Assembly: GCA_012184525.1 (NCBI GenBank)
Contig: WOFQ01000011.1
Span: 62,001-126,000 of the forward strand
DNA: 64,000 bases
Origin: Xenoacremonium recifei
Lineage: Eukaryota; Ascomycota; Sordariomycetes; Hypocreales; Nectriaceae
Direction: 5' to 3'
Below the pieces are notes generated by a model that had not been told where the DNA came from, searched no databases, and saw nothing but the letters and a program-made list of their open reading frames with translations. The position numbers were made by a program, and so were the translations under genes. This document shows, in pieces, positions 11,370 to 22,711 of this stretch; within the stretch, counting starts at the first letter, position 1; every line of letters starts with the position of its first letter.

Positions 11370-12331
11370 CTATTCGTCCTCCGGCTCCTCGTATTCCTCC
11401 TCATCGTGGGGCTCCTTCGGATCCTGGGCTTCGTGGAACTGGATGCAGTCGTCGACATAGCTCAGGATCGCGGCTACGCTGTCCTCGTCCGTCACATCGA
11501 GCTTCAGATAGTTGATCATGCTGAAGCTCTCGATGAGGCCGGCAACGGCACGGTTCAATCGTCGGAAACTGGCGCCCTTCATGACCTGGTCCTTTTCGTC
11601 TGGTGGCCGCGACTCGTCGTCAACGGCTTCTGGGCCTTCCGTGGCCAAGCGTGAGCGCTCAATGGGATCGTCATCGAGCAATCCCACATCGGGTGTCAAG
11701 AATCGCTTCAGATCCTTCTTCTTGACTTGGCCCTTTACCAGGTCCATCTTGGACAGGACGTTGATGTGTGGGACCTCGAGCATGAGCATGGCGCTCATGG
11801 CACTGAGGGTGCCCGAGAAGAACTTGGCTCGGTCGACGACAAATGTGGCCTCGAGCAGATAGACGGCGGCCATGCGGATGTCGAGGGCGCCGGGTTGGGA
11901 TAGGAATTTCATGAGCGTGGGCAGGATGGGGATGTGGGTGTAAAGTTCGATTTGTCCAGGCATATCGAATATAATAAGGTACTCTTCAGTCAGGGAATCG
12001 AGAGCCTCGGTCAACCAGTCGAGGTTTTCCATGAGAAACTCGAAGCAGTAGATGAGGCCGCCGTTGGGGCCCAAGCCCACCTCTTCCATGGCATCCTTGA
12101 GAGAAATGAGTTCCTTGATGTCGAGGTCGGGCTGGTGCTCGAACGACTCGGCGGCGGGATCGAGGTTGACGTAGAAGGCGGAGCGGCGGTTGAGCTGGAG
12201 ATGGGTGATGAGGGCGGCGCAAAAGGTGGACTGGGAGAGGTCAGAAAGCAGCACAATCGAACGATGTTTTGACTCAAGCATACCTTGCCAGCCCCCGCGG
12301 GGCCCATGACCATGGCCCCGAATTTGCTCAT
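11370..12331 (-). CDS. GPN3: GPN-loop GTPase 3
   Basis: Exons 12331-12284 and 12230-11370 are joined over a 53-nt intron (12231-12283), giving 302 residues. The splice fuses MSKFGAMVMGPAGAGK to STFCAALITHLQL, forming the complete P-loop GPAGAGKST (residues 10-18). The GPN insertion that names the family is at residues 70-72 (GLGPNGG). The switch DMPGQIELYTH starts near residue 105, and SKMDL takes the NKxD position. GPN GTPases act in assembly and nuclear import of RNA polymerase II. GPN3 works with GPN1 in the cytoplasm. The C-terminus is very acidic (DPKEPHDEEEYEEPEDE). The gene is divergent from SAM synthetase. Confidence 0.93.
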
Positions 12332-13677
12332 GGTCGCAGTGATGAAGTGGCTGGTGGGTGTAGGAGTCGCACTGTCATGGGGGAAAGGCTCCGCGCGGCC
12401 TCGGTATAAGTCCCCGCCAAAGTCTCCGACGACCTTGAAGGGGTGCCTTGCAGGAGGCTACCTACGTTAGGCAAGGTAGGCGAGGGAACAGAAAGGGTCC
12501 AGGATTCCGTAAATGCGAGGATGCGATGCGATAGACAAACAACGTGACGATGGTGAAAGGTTGACGTCGAAGTGGGGGCGCGTCTAATTTTTTTTCCGGC
12601 CCTTGGGTGAGGATCGTCTAGCAGCACTTCAGGTACAGCATGTGAGAACCTGTAAGGCAAGTGGCAAGGTCCCTACTCTGTACGGATAGGCACAGGCAGC
12701 GCGGGAGGGAGGGGCAAATGCTCCATTGCTGCTTGCTGCTTGCTCCCGACTCATGGGAGCTCACTTTTTTTCGGCCTCATGCTGCCCCGCCATTCCCACG
12801 CCTGAGGTTGAGGGGCACGTTGAAGACGCACGTGTGGAAGGCGGTCAAGGAAACTGGCTGGCTGGCTGGGGACTCGACAGGCGACGGGCCTGGGCCGACT
12901 GGCTCGGGGGCCGCTCCAGCACGCAGCCGGCTCCCCTCCAGGGCCCTGGACTCGCTGTGACTAAGCCCGGGGCGGCAAGGGCCAGGGGACCGAGTCCACT
13001 GGAAGTGCCACGGGAATGTTCACTCAGGCGTTCGCTGAGGTGCCGGCCCGCTGGGGTTTTGTTGGGTCGCCGCCGGTAGGGCGATGGCGCAATTCCGTTG
13101 CAAATTTCGGCGTCCGAAGAGCGTTTTTTTTCTTCCGTTGCTCGCTTGATGGCGGGGTACAAGCTGTGACACCAGATTGCTTGCGCTGACGCTTGTACTC
13201 GCCTACCGTTGCCGACGTCCTTCCCGCCCCGACGGCCGGTGCCAGGGACAATTTTTCACATCCTGCCGTAAGCTCTATAGCGGTTGATGATTGTCTGTAG
13301 CGGCTAAAGAGGCCTAACGAGGCGGGGGTCTATGCTTCAGTACCTGATTGTTCCAATGTTCCTTCCTTATCCCCCCTCCAGCCCCCCCACCGCTTTCCCA
13401 AATAAAACCATCTACGTATTCGTTTCCCCTCCGCCTCTTTCTCCTTCACCTTCTCCCATTCATCTCCCGCCTTTCTCTCCTGTAGCTGTACAGCTTCAAG
13501 TCTCTGTGGTATGTTCCTGGCCCAATTGCGATCGCATCGCCGTCTCTGCGCCTTCCTGGAACCGCATTTCTAACAAGTGCTACTGCAGTGACTTCCGTCC
13601 TCCCCGTCACAAAAAAGTCCAGACCCCGCGTCGGCACTTCCACCGTTGAAGAACCGCAACATATATACATCTTCACA
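12332..13677. other. Divergent promoter region of GPN3 and SAM synthetase
   Basis: No gene is visible. The part next to SAM synthetase (about 13360-13480) is strongly pyrimidine-rich, as is common just upstream of highly expressed fungal genes. A probable 5' UTR intron lies at 13509-13588. Confidence 0.6.
13509..13588 (+). other. Probable 5' UTR intron of SAM synthetase
   Basis: A GTATGT donor, a TTCTAAC branch sequence about 20 nt before the end and a TACTGCAG acceptor define an 80-nt intron in the leader, 89 nt before the start codon. It fits a long pyrimidine-rich leader, but is not confirmed by any transcript. Confidence 0.6.
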
Positions 13678-15088
13678 ATGTCTGCCAACGGTGCTACTAA
13701 CGGCGTCCACGCCGACCCTGCCAGCTGGAAGCACTACAACGAGGGAACTTTCCTGTTCACCGTACGTCTCTCGGCTCTCTTGTCATCCGTTCCCCCTACC
13801 CCTCCATGGCTACCTATCTGAAATTCCCGAGTTTCGGAGTTTTTTTTTTCTGCCTCTGACTCCAACCCCTCGGTTCTATTTTCCCCGCTCCTAACCGTCT
13901 CTATAGTCTGAGTCCGTCGGCGAGGGCCACCCCGACAAGATCGCTGATCAGGTCTCCGATGCCATTCTCGATGCCTGCTTGGCTGAGGACCCCCTCTCCA
14001 AGGTCGCTTGCGAGACCGCTACCAAGACCGGTATGATCATGGTCTTCGGTGAGATCACCACCAAGACCAAGCTCGACTACCAGAAGGTCGTCCGAGAGGC
14101 CATCAAGGACATCGGCTACGATGACTCCGCCAAGGGCTTCGACTACAAGACCTGCAACCTGCTGGTTGCCATCGAGGAGCAGTCCCCCGATATCGCTCAG
14201 GGTCTTCACTACGAGGAGGCTCTCGAGAAGCTCGGTGCTGGTGACCAGGGTATCATGTTCGGCTATGCCACCGACGAGACCCCCGAGCTCTTCCCCCTGA
14301 CCCTCCTCTTCGCCCACCAGCTTAACGCTGCCATGTCCGCTGCTCGCCGCGACGGCTCCCTCCCCTGGCTCCGACCCGACACCAAGACCCAGGTCACCAT
14401 TGAGTACCGCCACGACAACGGCGCCGTCGTCCCCCAGCGCGTCCACACCGTCGTCGTCTCTGCTCAGCACGCCCCCGAAATCTCCACCGAGGAGCTCCGA
14501 AAGGAGATCAAGGAGAAGATCATCAAGAAGGTCATCCCTGCCAAGTACCTCGACGACAGCACCGTCTACCACGTAAGTTTTTTACTTCGCAAGCTTTGAT
14601 GGACTCAGAACTGATTGTATCCCCAGATCCAACCCTCTGGCCTTTTCATCATTGGTGGTCCCCAGGGTGATGCCGGTCTGACCGGCCGAAAGATCATTGT
14701 CGACACCTACGGTGGCTGGGGTGCCCACGGTGGTGGTGCTTTCTCCGGCAAGGACTTCTCCAAGGTCGACCGATCTGCTGCCTACCTCGGCCGATGGATC
14801 GCCAAGTCCCTCGTCGCCGCTGGCCTCTGCCGACGAGCTCTTGTCCAGCTCTCGTACGCCATTGGTGTCGCCGAGCCCCTTTCCATCTACGTCGACTCCT
14901 ACGGCACCTCCGAGAAGACCTCTGAGGAGCTTGTCAAGATCATCCTCGACAACTTCGACCTCCGACCTGGTGTCATCGTCCGGGAGCTCAACCTGGACCA
15001 GCCCATCTACCGCCAGACCGCCAAGAACGGCCACTTCGGCACCAACCAGAGCTTCAGCTGGGAGAAGCCCAAGCCTCTCAACTTCTAA
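13678..15088 (+). CDS. S-adenosylmethionine synthetase
   Basis: Exons 13678-13761, 13907-14572 and 14627-15088 give 403 residues, full length for eukaryotic methionine adenosyltransferase. It makes S-adenosylmethionine from methionine and ATP in the cytosol. Signatures: [13 protein letters not shown] (active-site His) across the first splice, [12 protein letters not shown] (ATP-binding hexapeptide GAGDQG), [27 protein letters not shown] (the P-loop-like GGGAFSGKD) and [11 protein letters not shown]. Introns are 145 nt (13762-13906, branch CTAAC) and 54 nt (14573-14626). Codon use is strongly C-ending, unlike several neighbours, which suggests high expression. Confidence 0.97.
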
Positions 15089-16485
15089 GCTGTCTCTCTG
15101 GCAGCGGGCGAAAGCAGGAGTGTATTCAACAGCACTTCATAGCGATCCATCTAGATGTTTAATCAGTCTATTTCGCGGGCACAGTCGGACGGCGTACGGT
15201 TCTCAACGAAACCTTTGAAATCTCCCAACGGAAAGGGAGACCGGGCGGTTTCCGGCATCTTGTTTTTCTTCTTTTGATTTTCAACGGGCGGGAAAATTTT
15301 TCATGATATACCAGGCATGGAGTGGGCGTCTTTCAACAAAGACATTTCGGGGCAAACCTGCATTTGTGAGGCGAAAGCAACAGCAAAAAAAGCTTTGCTC
15401 AAAGACTTTTTTGCATTTTTTACGATACCCCTACGAAGGGAGATAAAAGAGACACGCATGCATTATACTGGCGTTCAACGGGGAAACAAAAGAATTTCAA
15501 CATCTTTTCTTTCCTGGTTCTCTAGCCGAGCTTATGCAGTAACGAGAGAAGGAGGGCATTAGGCTCGTCGGGTGGTTGTTGATAGCGGACTGGATCTGAG
15601 CACGCAGTGACGAGACGATCTCATGGGATATGAATGAAGACAGGGCAGTTAGAAGTCCAGCGAGAGAAAACCCCGACGCATTGGGGAATACATGTGAACT
15701 TGCTGCTGCGTGGACTTGCATCGATTATGTGACTGGCCTCTACTGACAATTGCCTCTGACCGCATTGAGACGATTGTAGCTGCGCCTCACGCCAGATGGA
15801 ATGCTGTCTCCCGCAATTGACGCGCAGATGATGCCGTCCCAGCCCTGTGCCTCCTGTGCCGTCCCGTCCCCGACGGATTTCGGAAGACATACAAACCTTG
15901 CGACCAGAGGCTTGCCCAGGGTATGTCCAAGACAGCCGTTGGCGCCCGTTGATCAGCGCGCGGCGACGGGCACGCGAGAACCTTGCGAGGGATCGGGCAG
16001 CGCACCGAAGGCTTCTGTGAACTTTCTAGCTGGCGGATGCAAAAGGTCCTTCGGGTGTGACGGCAGGGTTATTCTAGAAGCTTTGGAGGTTGGATGTCGT
16101 GGATGGTTGTGGGTTTAGTGAAGGGGCGCGGAGTAGACAAGGTTGGAGTCTGTGTTTTGGGCAGTTGGAAAGGTCATCGATGGTGGTTGGCTTGGCGAGA
16201 GTATGAGCTCATGTCGACGAATGGTCACAATAGAGGAGTATCACGGTTGGAAGATTCGGCGCAACTTTGCGGTGCATACCTGTTTTTGGGCGGCGATGTC
16301 CGAGGGGGGAGCATTGATCAGAGAATCGACAATGCTGAGCGGATGGCAGGGTGGCTGCCTGTCAGGTCGAGTATCTCCGGCTTCCTCCGTTATACCACAG
16401 CTTCTGTTGGGGCGTAGGCGTAGGTTGAAGGACTACGTGAGTTCTGAGACATGGTTCCTCTGCTACTCCGTAGAGTGCTCCATAG

Positions 16486-16516
16486 TTCCTATTGTCCCTG
16501 TGTTAGTCAATAGGAA
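16486..16516. repeat. Inverted TTCCTATTG pair
   Basis: TTCCTATTG at 16486-16494 faces its exact reverse complement CAATAGGAA at 16508-16516 across 13 nt, forming a perfect 9-bp inverted repeat. It is part of the six-copy motif array in this intergenic region. Confidence 0.85.
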
Positions 16517-18031
16517 GTAAGACTGGCTAAGATGAGTCGTGAGAGACACGATCTTCTGCAGAGTCGGCCGACCCCGTTTCCACTCTGCATGTGTCTGGCT
16601 TGCTCTAGAAAGCCAATAGAGCCGTGGCATCTTGTTTTGGCCTTGGAAAGCAACACGAGTGACCAAACTTGGAATAGAGGACGCCTCCCACGTTTTCGAC
16701 AGGAAGCCCCCTGGGAATGAGAAAAGGTATTGTCGAAAAAGTTTCGTGCTATGTGTCAGCAGGCGCCGACGCGACTGTTTCGGGAACGGGGAGATGGTCT
16801 AGACGCGAGTCTATCAGCTAGGTTCTCCCCTTCTCGAGCTCCCAGCGATCGATTTCGGGTTCCTAGAGTTCAAGATCGAGCTCAATTAGCTTAGGGCTTC
16901 TATTCGTTATCTGTGGACAAAGGCTATCGCGGGGTCTAAGAAAGTTTAACAGAGTACTGGGATGTGCCGAGCATGTGGGCGTTTCACAGCCACAAACTAT
17001 GTCTTTGGTGTATAAGGTGATTTGTGAGTTCACATAGAGGTCCGAGCAGTCTGTGTGTGCTTGGTAACCATGGTTGAAGAAGAAGTATCGCGGTGAGAGC
17101 GAGGTCGTGTGGACATCCATAGCTAGCAAATGAACCCTAAGAAGGCTGCTCAGCTCGCAAAGCATGGTAAATGGGGCATGACTAAAGCCTTTGCTTTGTC
17201 CAGGCTGCCACAATAAGGTAGCCACTGCTTTTGCCAAGTCGGCGCTTTTGAGCGGGAAAGAGGTTGTGGCACACGGGACGTGCCCGTGAATTTTCGGAGG
17301 CCAGGACTCGCCCGGGGGTCGCCGCTGGGAGGTCATCCACGGGCATCTAGTGCCAGCAAAGCATACCGTCAAACAGCAAATGAAGGGTGGTAGCCAACAC
17401 ATGTTGAAGTTTTCGTATTCAGAGATGCGTTCATGTGGTGCGTTCCATGTGGGTGTGGTATTTTTCCCCTCGGCCGGTAGTGTCAACAACCCACGGATGA
17501 TCGGATGGGAGGTGTGCCTCATTGCCAACAAAGGATCCCATGCCACGCATTCAATGGACTTGTTCGGAAGCACAGATCCTTTCGCGACCGTGCTTTGGAG
17601 TTGACGTGGACAACTCTAAAAGTACCAGTACGTGCTGGAACTTTTCCTGACAACCATCACGAGCGTCCGTGTTGGCGGCCAAGCCCCCCAGCTCATGCAT
17701 TGCAACATCACAATGGCTTTTGGGCCAGTTTCTGCAGGTAGGTATAACCGAGGGGATGGTCTGGTGCTGTCGGTCCGCTCTAGACCATCCAAGCCCCCTT
17801 AGAGTGGTGACGCGAGAATGTCAATCATGGCTGGCCTCTTTCGTTAGTCCAGAGCGGGAAGCTGAAACTCAAAACCATGGCGCGGCCGGTATTGGACAGA
17901 GACTTTGAATCTTGAGTGTGTTGAGCACTTCTGCCGGTCGAGTTGCAACTCGTCCTTGTGTGCAAATGCATCTGCCGAGATCAAGGAAATTCCAGTGACG
18001 ACAGATGTAATAGGGGTAAGCTTTGGCGTTC

Positions 18032-18042
18032 TTCCTATTGTC
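18032..18042 (+). promoter_or_regulatory. TTCCTATTGTC motif copy
   Basis: This is a single plus-oriented copy of the array motif (TTCCTATTGTC), followed by TATTGATG. The regulatory role is inferred only from recurrence. Confidence 0.4.
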
Positions 18043-18734
18043 TATTGATGTCGGAATCAACGAATTAGACCGAAACGTAGAATTGTCCACAGAGCAGAGG
18101 GTCCCAATCCACGCCAGGATCGCTGATTGCGCGCCTGCTGCGTTCGCATCTAATTGAGACATGCTGCAAGCCAGGGATACCACCCAACGTTACCCGGGCG
18201 AGAGGCAGGTAGGCTAACAGGCCGTCGAGTGGTTGCAGTGAGGCCTGGCACATGCCACTGGGCGCGGATCTGAGACATCAGAACCTTGATTGGTCCTGAC
18301 CTTGGCCGAAGTCAACTTGAGGAGTGATTTCTCTGCGTCTGGACATATTGTCCTCGTTTCATATCCCGTCTAATTTCGGGCCCGATTCCCCGGTGTGATG
18401 AGACGGCCTTAGTTGCAGTTACGGGTGATTCCAACATCCCAACCCAGCGGTCTGGGACAGGAAGAGCTGAGGGCCACCCGCGGCGCCAGTGGAATTGGCC
18501 GGAGGGAAACGCAGCGACGCGGCGAGGGGACCCTTCAGGGCTCGGGGGCGGAGGATGGTCAGAGCTGAGGGCTTGTCCATGGAGTCGGGATGGCACCAGT
18601 CCTCGCTAGGGCTCGTCGACGAGCGACAGCCGTAGGTATGGTAGTGGCGGAAGTGTGCCCGCAGCCCCTCGTCTGAGCTGGCACGAGCAAAGTGCGTGAT
18701 TGAGAAATTGGCGCATATCTAGTGGATATCACGG

Positions 18735-18749
18735 TTCCTATTGTTGTCC
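18735..18749 (+). promoter_or_regulatory. 15-bp motif copy, plus orientation
   Basis: TTCCTATTGTTGTCC is present here and its exact 15-bp reverse complement lies at 19109-19123. The core ATTGTT resembles the site bound by HMG-box proteins, but this is inference. Confidence 0.45.
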
Positions 18750-19108
18750 AAGCGTCTGCCTAATTGCGACCAAACTATTGGAATCATGAATCGGAACCCG
18801 TACAAGTACGGTCAAAGACGTCGAGCTGTGACGCAGCCAAGGGGGGGGTGTGGGTGGAGGTTCTCCTTACGGTCCGGGCGCTGTCGAGTTTGATGACGCT
18901 GGAGATGTTGGTCTGGAGCGAGAGCGAGTCGAAGAAACTGTGATGGCGGGGGATGAAGTTGAGAATGGCCGGGGATGGCGAGCGCAAAGGAGGAAGGAGA
19001 GTGGAGCGCTCTTGCCCGTGTGCGCCGTGAAAGCGGGTCTGGGGCGCGGGCGCTAAGCCGGATCGGCGCTTGAATAGACGGCAGGAGGTCAGCCGGCGGT
19101 CCGAGCAG

Positions 19109-19146
19109 GGACAACAATAGGAAGGACCCGCCCAGGACAATAGGAA
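19109..19146 (-). promoter_or_regulatory. Two adjacent minus-oriented motif copies
   Basis: GGACAACAATAGGAA (19109-19123) and GGACAATAGGAA (19135-19146) are two copies in the same orientation, 26 nt apart start to start. The first is the exact reverse complement of 18735-18749. The second is the exact reverse complement of the 12-bp copy at 16486-16497. Confidence 0.5.
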
Positions 19147-20408
19147 GCCGCGCCCCACCTGTCAAGCCCGATGCACCGCCATCCCCTCCGACTCCCAGTC
19201 CGGCGCAATCCTCGCCCTCCATCCACACACACACCTGAGGCCTCTCAATCTCTCGCCGGCAACAGCGTTACATCCGGGAACTGCCTGGCTTCCCATCTGC
19301 TCGGCGCAGGATTTTCTTCATCGCTCACGGGGCGCGATCTGAGCACGATGCATCCCTGCAAGTTGCCGTCTGTTGGGGGCTGTCTGGTCTGTCAGAGTGC
19401 TCCCACAACCAACCAACCTCACCGACCACCTCCTGACCCGAACCACGGGCTTTGACGAAGAATCCGGCCATTACAAATGCTACCATTGCAGCTATTGTTG
19501 ACAGTCATGTGCGTTGCTTTGATCAGCGCCCTCAATGGGAGCAGCCCGCCATTGACAGCCCGCAAACCACACCCCCCTCCCCGCATCGACCCCGGCAGGC
19601 AGCTGGGATAAGGCTAGGTATGTATTCTCTATTCTCGCATTCTGGATGACTGACGCCATCCCTCCCTAGCGGCGCGCGTTGGCGCTGGTGGCGTCCGAGA
19701 CAATGGCTGTGCGCCCACCATTCTCCTGAACTGGTGCATGAATAGCCACGACACGCGAGCAGACCCCATGTGCGACACCCCAAAGGCTCCCACCGTTCCA
19801 TGATAAGGCACAAAAAAAAGAGTTCGCATATCATGGAGGGGGCGTGTGTCAGTAAAGTAGCTCGTTTCATCGCCGACAAGGACCCTGTTGGGTTGGTGAT
19901 GGCTGTATTGGTGTTGCGGCAGCGAGCTTGACGATTGTTGTCGCTCAGCCCAGCCCCAGCCAGCTCAATTGAATGGCGCACTAACACTCCTTTTACCTCA
20001 TTCAGCTTACCTGGTGGAAATTACAGTCGGCGCCTCGTCGGGTGTATGCATCATGGAGGACAGGTTGCACGGTTGAGAGCTTGAGTCCGCGCTTTTGGAC
20101 GAAGAGGGCTTCGACGCATAAAAACACCCCCTCCGAAAGCCTGCTTTAGACTCTGGCCTCGAGGCAGCGATCACTGGAGCCATCGTTGCTTGGACTCGTC
20201 CCAATAGACCCATCGACCCCAGCTTCACTCTATTCAACCTCATACTATTTGGGCCAGACCACGCGAGTCACGAATTATAGTTTCTGTTTCGGGTGGCGCA
20301 GATCCTCCACCATTCTTCTCTCGTCCTTTTTGGCATCGTCTCGTCACTTTTCATGCTTTTGTTTTTGAATTTATCTCCTTTTCTTATCCTATACTTGTCC
20401 CATAAGAC

Positions 20409-21122
20409 ATGGAGGGTGCCACCAACAACAGCAACAACAACAACGGGAACAACAACGATAACAACCGCAACAATAACAATAACAACAACTCTCCATCCGT
20501 TCCCGATACCTCGCGAACCATGGTTCCTAAGGGGAACCCATCTCAGACGAGCGAGAACGTTCCTCCTCCCGCTTACACTCCCCGCCAGATCTCTGATCTG
20601 CCTGCTCTTGCTGCCCAGACTATTCGGTCTCGTCAGCAAGAGACCATGTCCCGGATCTTTGCCCAAAGACCATATGCCGAAATCCTCTCAAGTGCCACAG
20701 CCGATGATGAGCATGACGAGCCCACAGATCCCGCAGACAATAATCCTATTAGCCTGCGCATCACCACGGCCGTCAACATCACCCGCAACAACAATCTTGT
20801 CTGCCTTCCTGCCACTCCTGCAGACCATGCCAACGCTATTGCCAAAGCTGTTGTGCAAGCCATTCAGCAAAACAGCTCTGGTCAATGTGGTATCCCTATG
20901 ATTGACGAGAACGGCTGCCCCCGACCTCTCAAGATCGAGGTCGATGCTGGAATGCTAGTTGAGGGGTCGGGAAATGTTGTTGGAAACGAACAAGTCATCG
21001 CTGAGGTGCTTCGACAGCGAGGAAGCTTGCGTCGAACTCGAGACGATGCAGAGGACGATGATGACGAGGATATTCCGGATGTTGACGGTCCTCCCCCCTC
21101 CAAGCGTCGACGATCTGAATAA
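20409..21122 (+). CDS. Asn-rich nuclear protein of unknown function
   Basis: This is an unbroken frame of 237 residues. The N-terminus is a poly-Asn tract encoded by an AAC/AAT microsatellite (20421-20488), followed by a Pro/Ser segment. A central part (about residues 110-200: ISLRITTAVNITRNNNLVCLP, ADHANAIAKAVVQAI, GIPMIDENGCPRPLKIEVDAG, VEGSGNVVGNEQVIAEVL) looks folded. The tail is acidic (DDAEDDDDEDIPD) and ends in a likely nuclear localisation signal, PPSKRRRSE. I do not recognise a named domain. The very long upstream intergenic region would fit a regulated gene. An upstream ATG at 20353 opens a different long frame over the first half. Confidence 0.75.
   Translation: MEGATNNSNNNNGNNNDNNRNNNNNNNSPSVPDTSRTMVPKGNPSQTSENVPPPAYTPRQISDLPALAAQTIRSRQQETMSRIFAQRPYAEILSSATADDEHDEPTDPADNNPISLRITTAVNITRNNNLVCLPATPADHANAIAKAVVQAIQQNSSGQCGIPMIDENGCPRPLKIEVDAGMLVEGSGNVVGNEQVIAEVLRQRGSLRRTRDDAEDDDDEDIPDVDGPPPSKRRRSE
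20421..20488 (+). repeat. AAC/AAT triplet microsatellite encoding poly-Asn
   Basis: Interrupted AAC/AAT triplets encode the Asn-rich start of the nuclear protein (NNSNNNNGNNNDNN and on). Length variation between strains is likely. Confidence 0.8.
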
Positions 21123-22711
21123 GGGCACGACCTTCTCTTGCTTATGTCTTCACTTCCTCGTGTCGACACAACAGTTGACGGTCATCTTTTATCACTTTGC
21201 TTGAGCAATATGCATGTTCTTGTTTTACGATCGCACACAAGCATGAAAATGGGAGGTCTACTGAGATATGGAAATTGTCTGGCGCTGTGCTGGGGATCGC
21301 GCGGTCAAGCGAGGAAACAGGAATTTGATGGACGGAGTTTTCACTTGGAGTGCCTTGTCTTCTGTTAGCCACCTTGCAGTCAGTCAGTTCACCCGGTCAT
21401 CCAGCACATGGGACAAAGGATAGTAATAGGCCAAATGACGACTTGATGAAAATAACTGCCGATTTGCGTGTATAATGTGACTGTGTAGAATGGGACTAGA
21501 ACGTGCTCGGACAATCCGTGCAAAGGTACCTTTGTATTGTGAGTAAGGGGCATGATGTGATGTGACCCTATTCATGATGGATCCCCCGGGTGTAAGTGCT
21601 TAACTCTAAACCTATTGTCAGTTGGTTAGCCTGCCCACATGCCGCGCTTTCTTTGACGATATTCCCGTTGAGTTCAGCTCGGGCCCTACAATACTAACAG
21701 ACGTCAATAGCCCATCCACCCGTCGATGGCGTCAAGCTCAGACTGCCACCACGCGCCAGCAGGTCACAGACTACCGGTGGAGTGGTGCGGATTTGACGCC
21801 GTCCCATCCCACCATGTTCGCCCGCAAATCCCACGGCTATGGTACTGGGAGGCGGAAGGGCTGCTGCCGACTCGTGGTGCCATCCCACTGGGAGGCTTTG
21901 GAGGAAGACGCCGTAGTCTGGTGGTGGCCCAGCTGGCCAGGTCGATCTCCACGCTTCCCGCCGGGGGATCATTGCGTTGGATCGTCGATGATGGTTTCGA
22001 CGGGGTGAAGTTTCTCAGGCTTGGTGTCTGCGAAGTGTCCTAGCAGACTTGGCCTGGATGCAGTTCGGCAGGCAGATGCTTTGAAACGAGCGCCCGCCTG
22101 GACATCGCCGAACGCTAGGACGGCCCTGGAATTCTGCTTGTCGTTAGCTGGGGAGGACGGGAGGGTCGTGGACGCAGCCTATCTTATTCAAAGTCCCTGG
22201 GGAAGCATGAGGAGGTGCTGATCTCTCCACTCGCTGCTCCCCCACACCACCTGTACATATCCATCATGGCGTGGCGCCCTCCATGGTTATTTGGTTGCAA
22301 AGCTGCAATTCGACGCGACTCAGGGAACCAACTCAAAAGGAGAGGAATGATGCGAGGAGGAAAAATGAGGCAATCCATCAATTGACTTCAATTGAGAGGC
22401 AGCCACCTGATAAAGCATGACAGGTACGTAAGCAGGAGCGACCGCTTCAGCTGGGCAGGGTCCTTCCTGCGGAAATCATGGAGCTCCTGGTGGGGTTCAA
22501 CGCCTCGAGGTGTCTTGGCCTCAGCTTGGCTCAAGCTTGGCTGCAGCTTCAACTCTCCAATCCAGTCACCGCCTCCAGCATGCCGCCTCCGCTCCCCTAA
22601 TCCCCGATTAATTCATCTGCTGAGCCGGTCTCGCCTCGCAAGAGACCGTCAACCGCCATCATTCCGTCCCTCCGCCTCCTCCGCCGCCGCTCGCCCTCCC
22701 CCGCCCTCGCC
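21123..22711. other. Intergenic, no gene seen
   Basis: Only short non-ATG frames overlapping on both strands occur. The last 200 nt are pyrimidine-rich (CTCCGCC runs) and probably form the promoter and leader of the PI-PLC gene. Confidence 0.5.

Larger units (their letters stand above)
15089..20408. other. 5.3-kb gene-free region with TTCCTATTG motif array
   Basis: This is the longest stretch without a gene in the window. The open frames are short, found on both strands in the same places and lack domains. The longest (minus, 16863-17573) begins with GTG and reads as Cys/Ser/Pro-rich random sequence. What stands out is a 9-bp word, TTCCTATTG, in six copies between 16486 and 19146 on both strands. 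The region ends in the leader of the gene at 20409, so it may be an extended promoter or carry a non-coding RNA. Confidence 0.6.

Noticed and set aside
16863..17573. 236-codon minus-strand frame
   Set aside because: It starts with GTG, composition is Cys/Ser/Pro-rich and random-looking, and a plus-strand frame covers part of the same DNA. No motif found.
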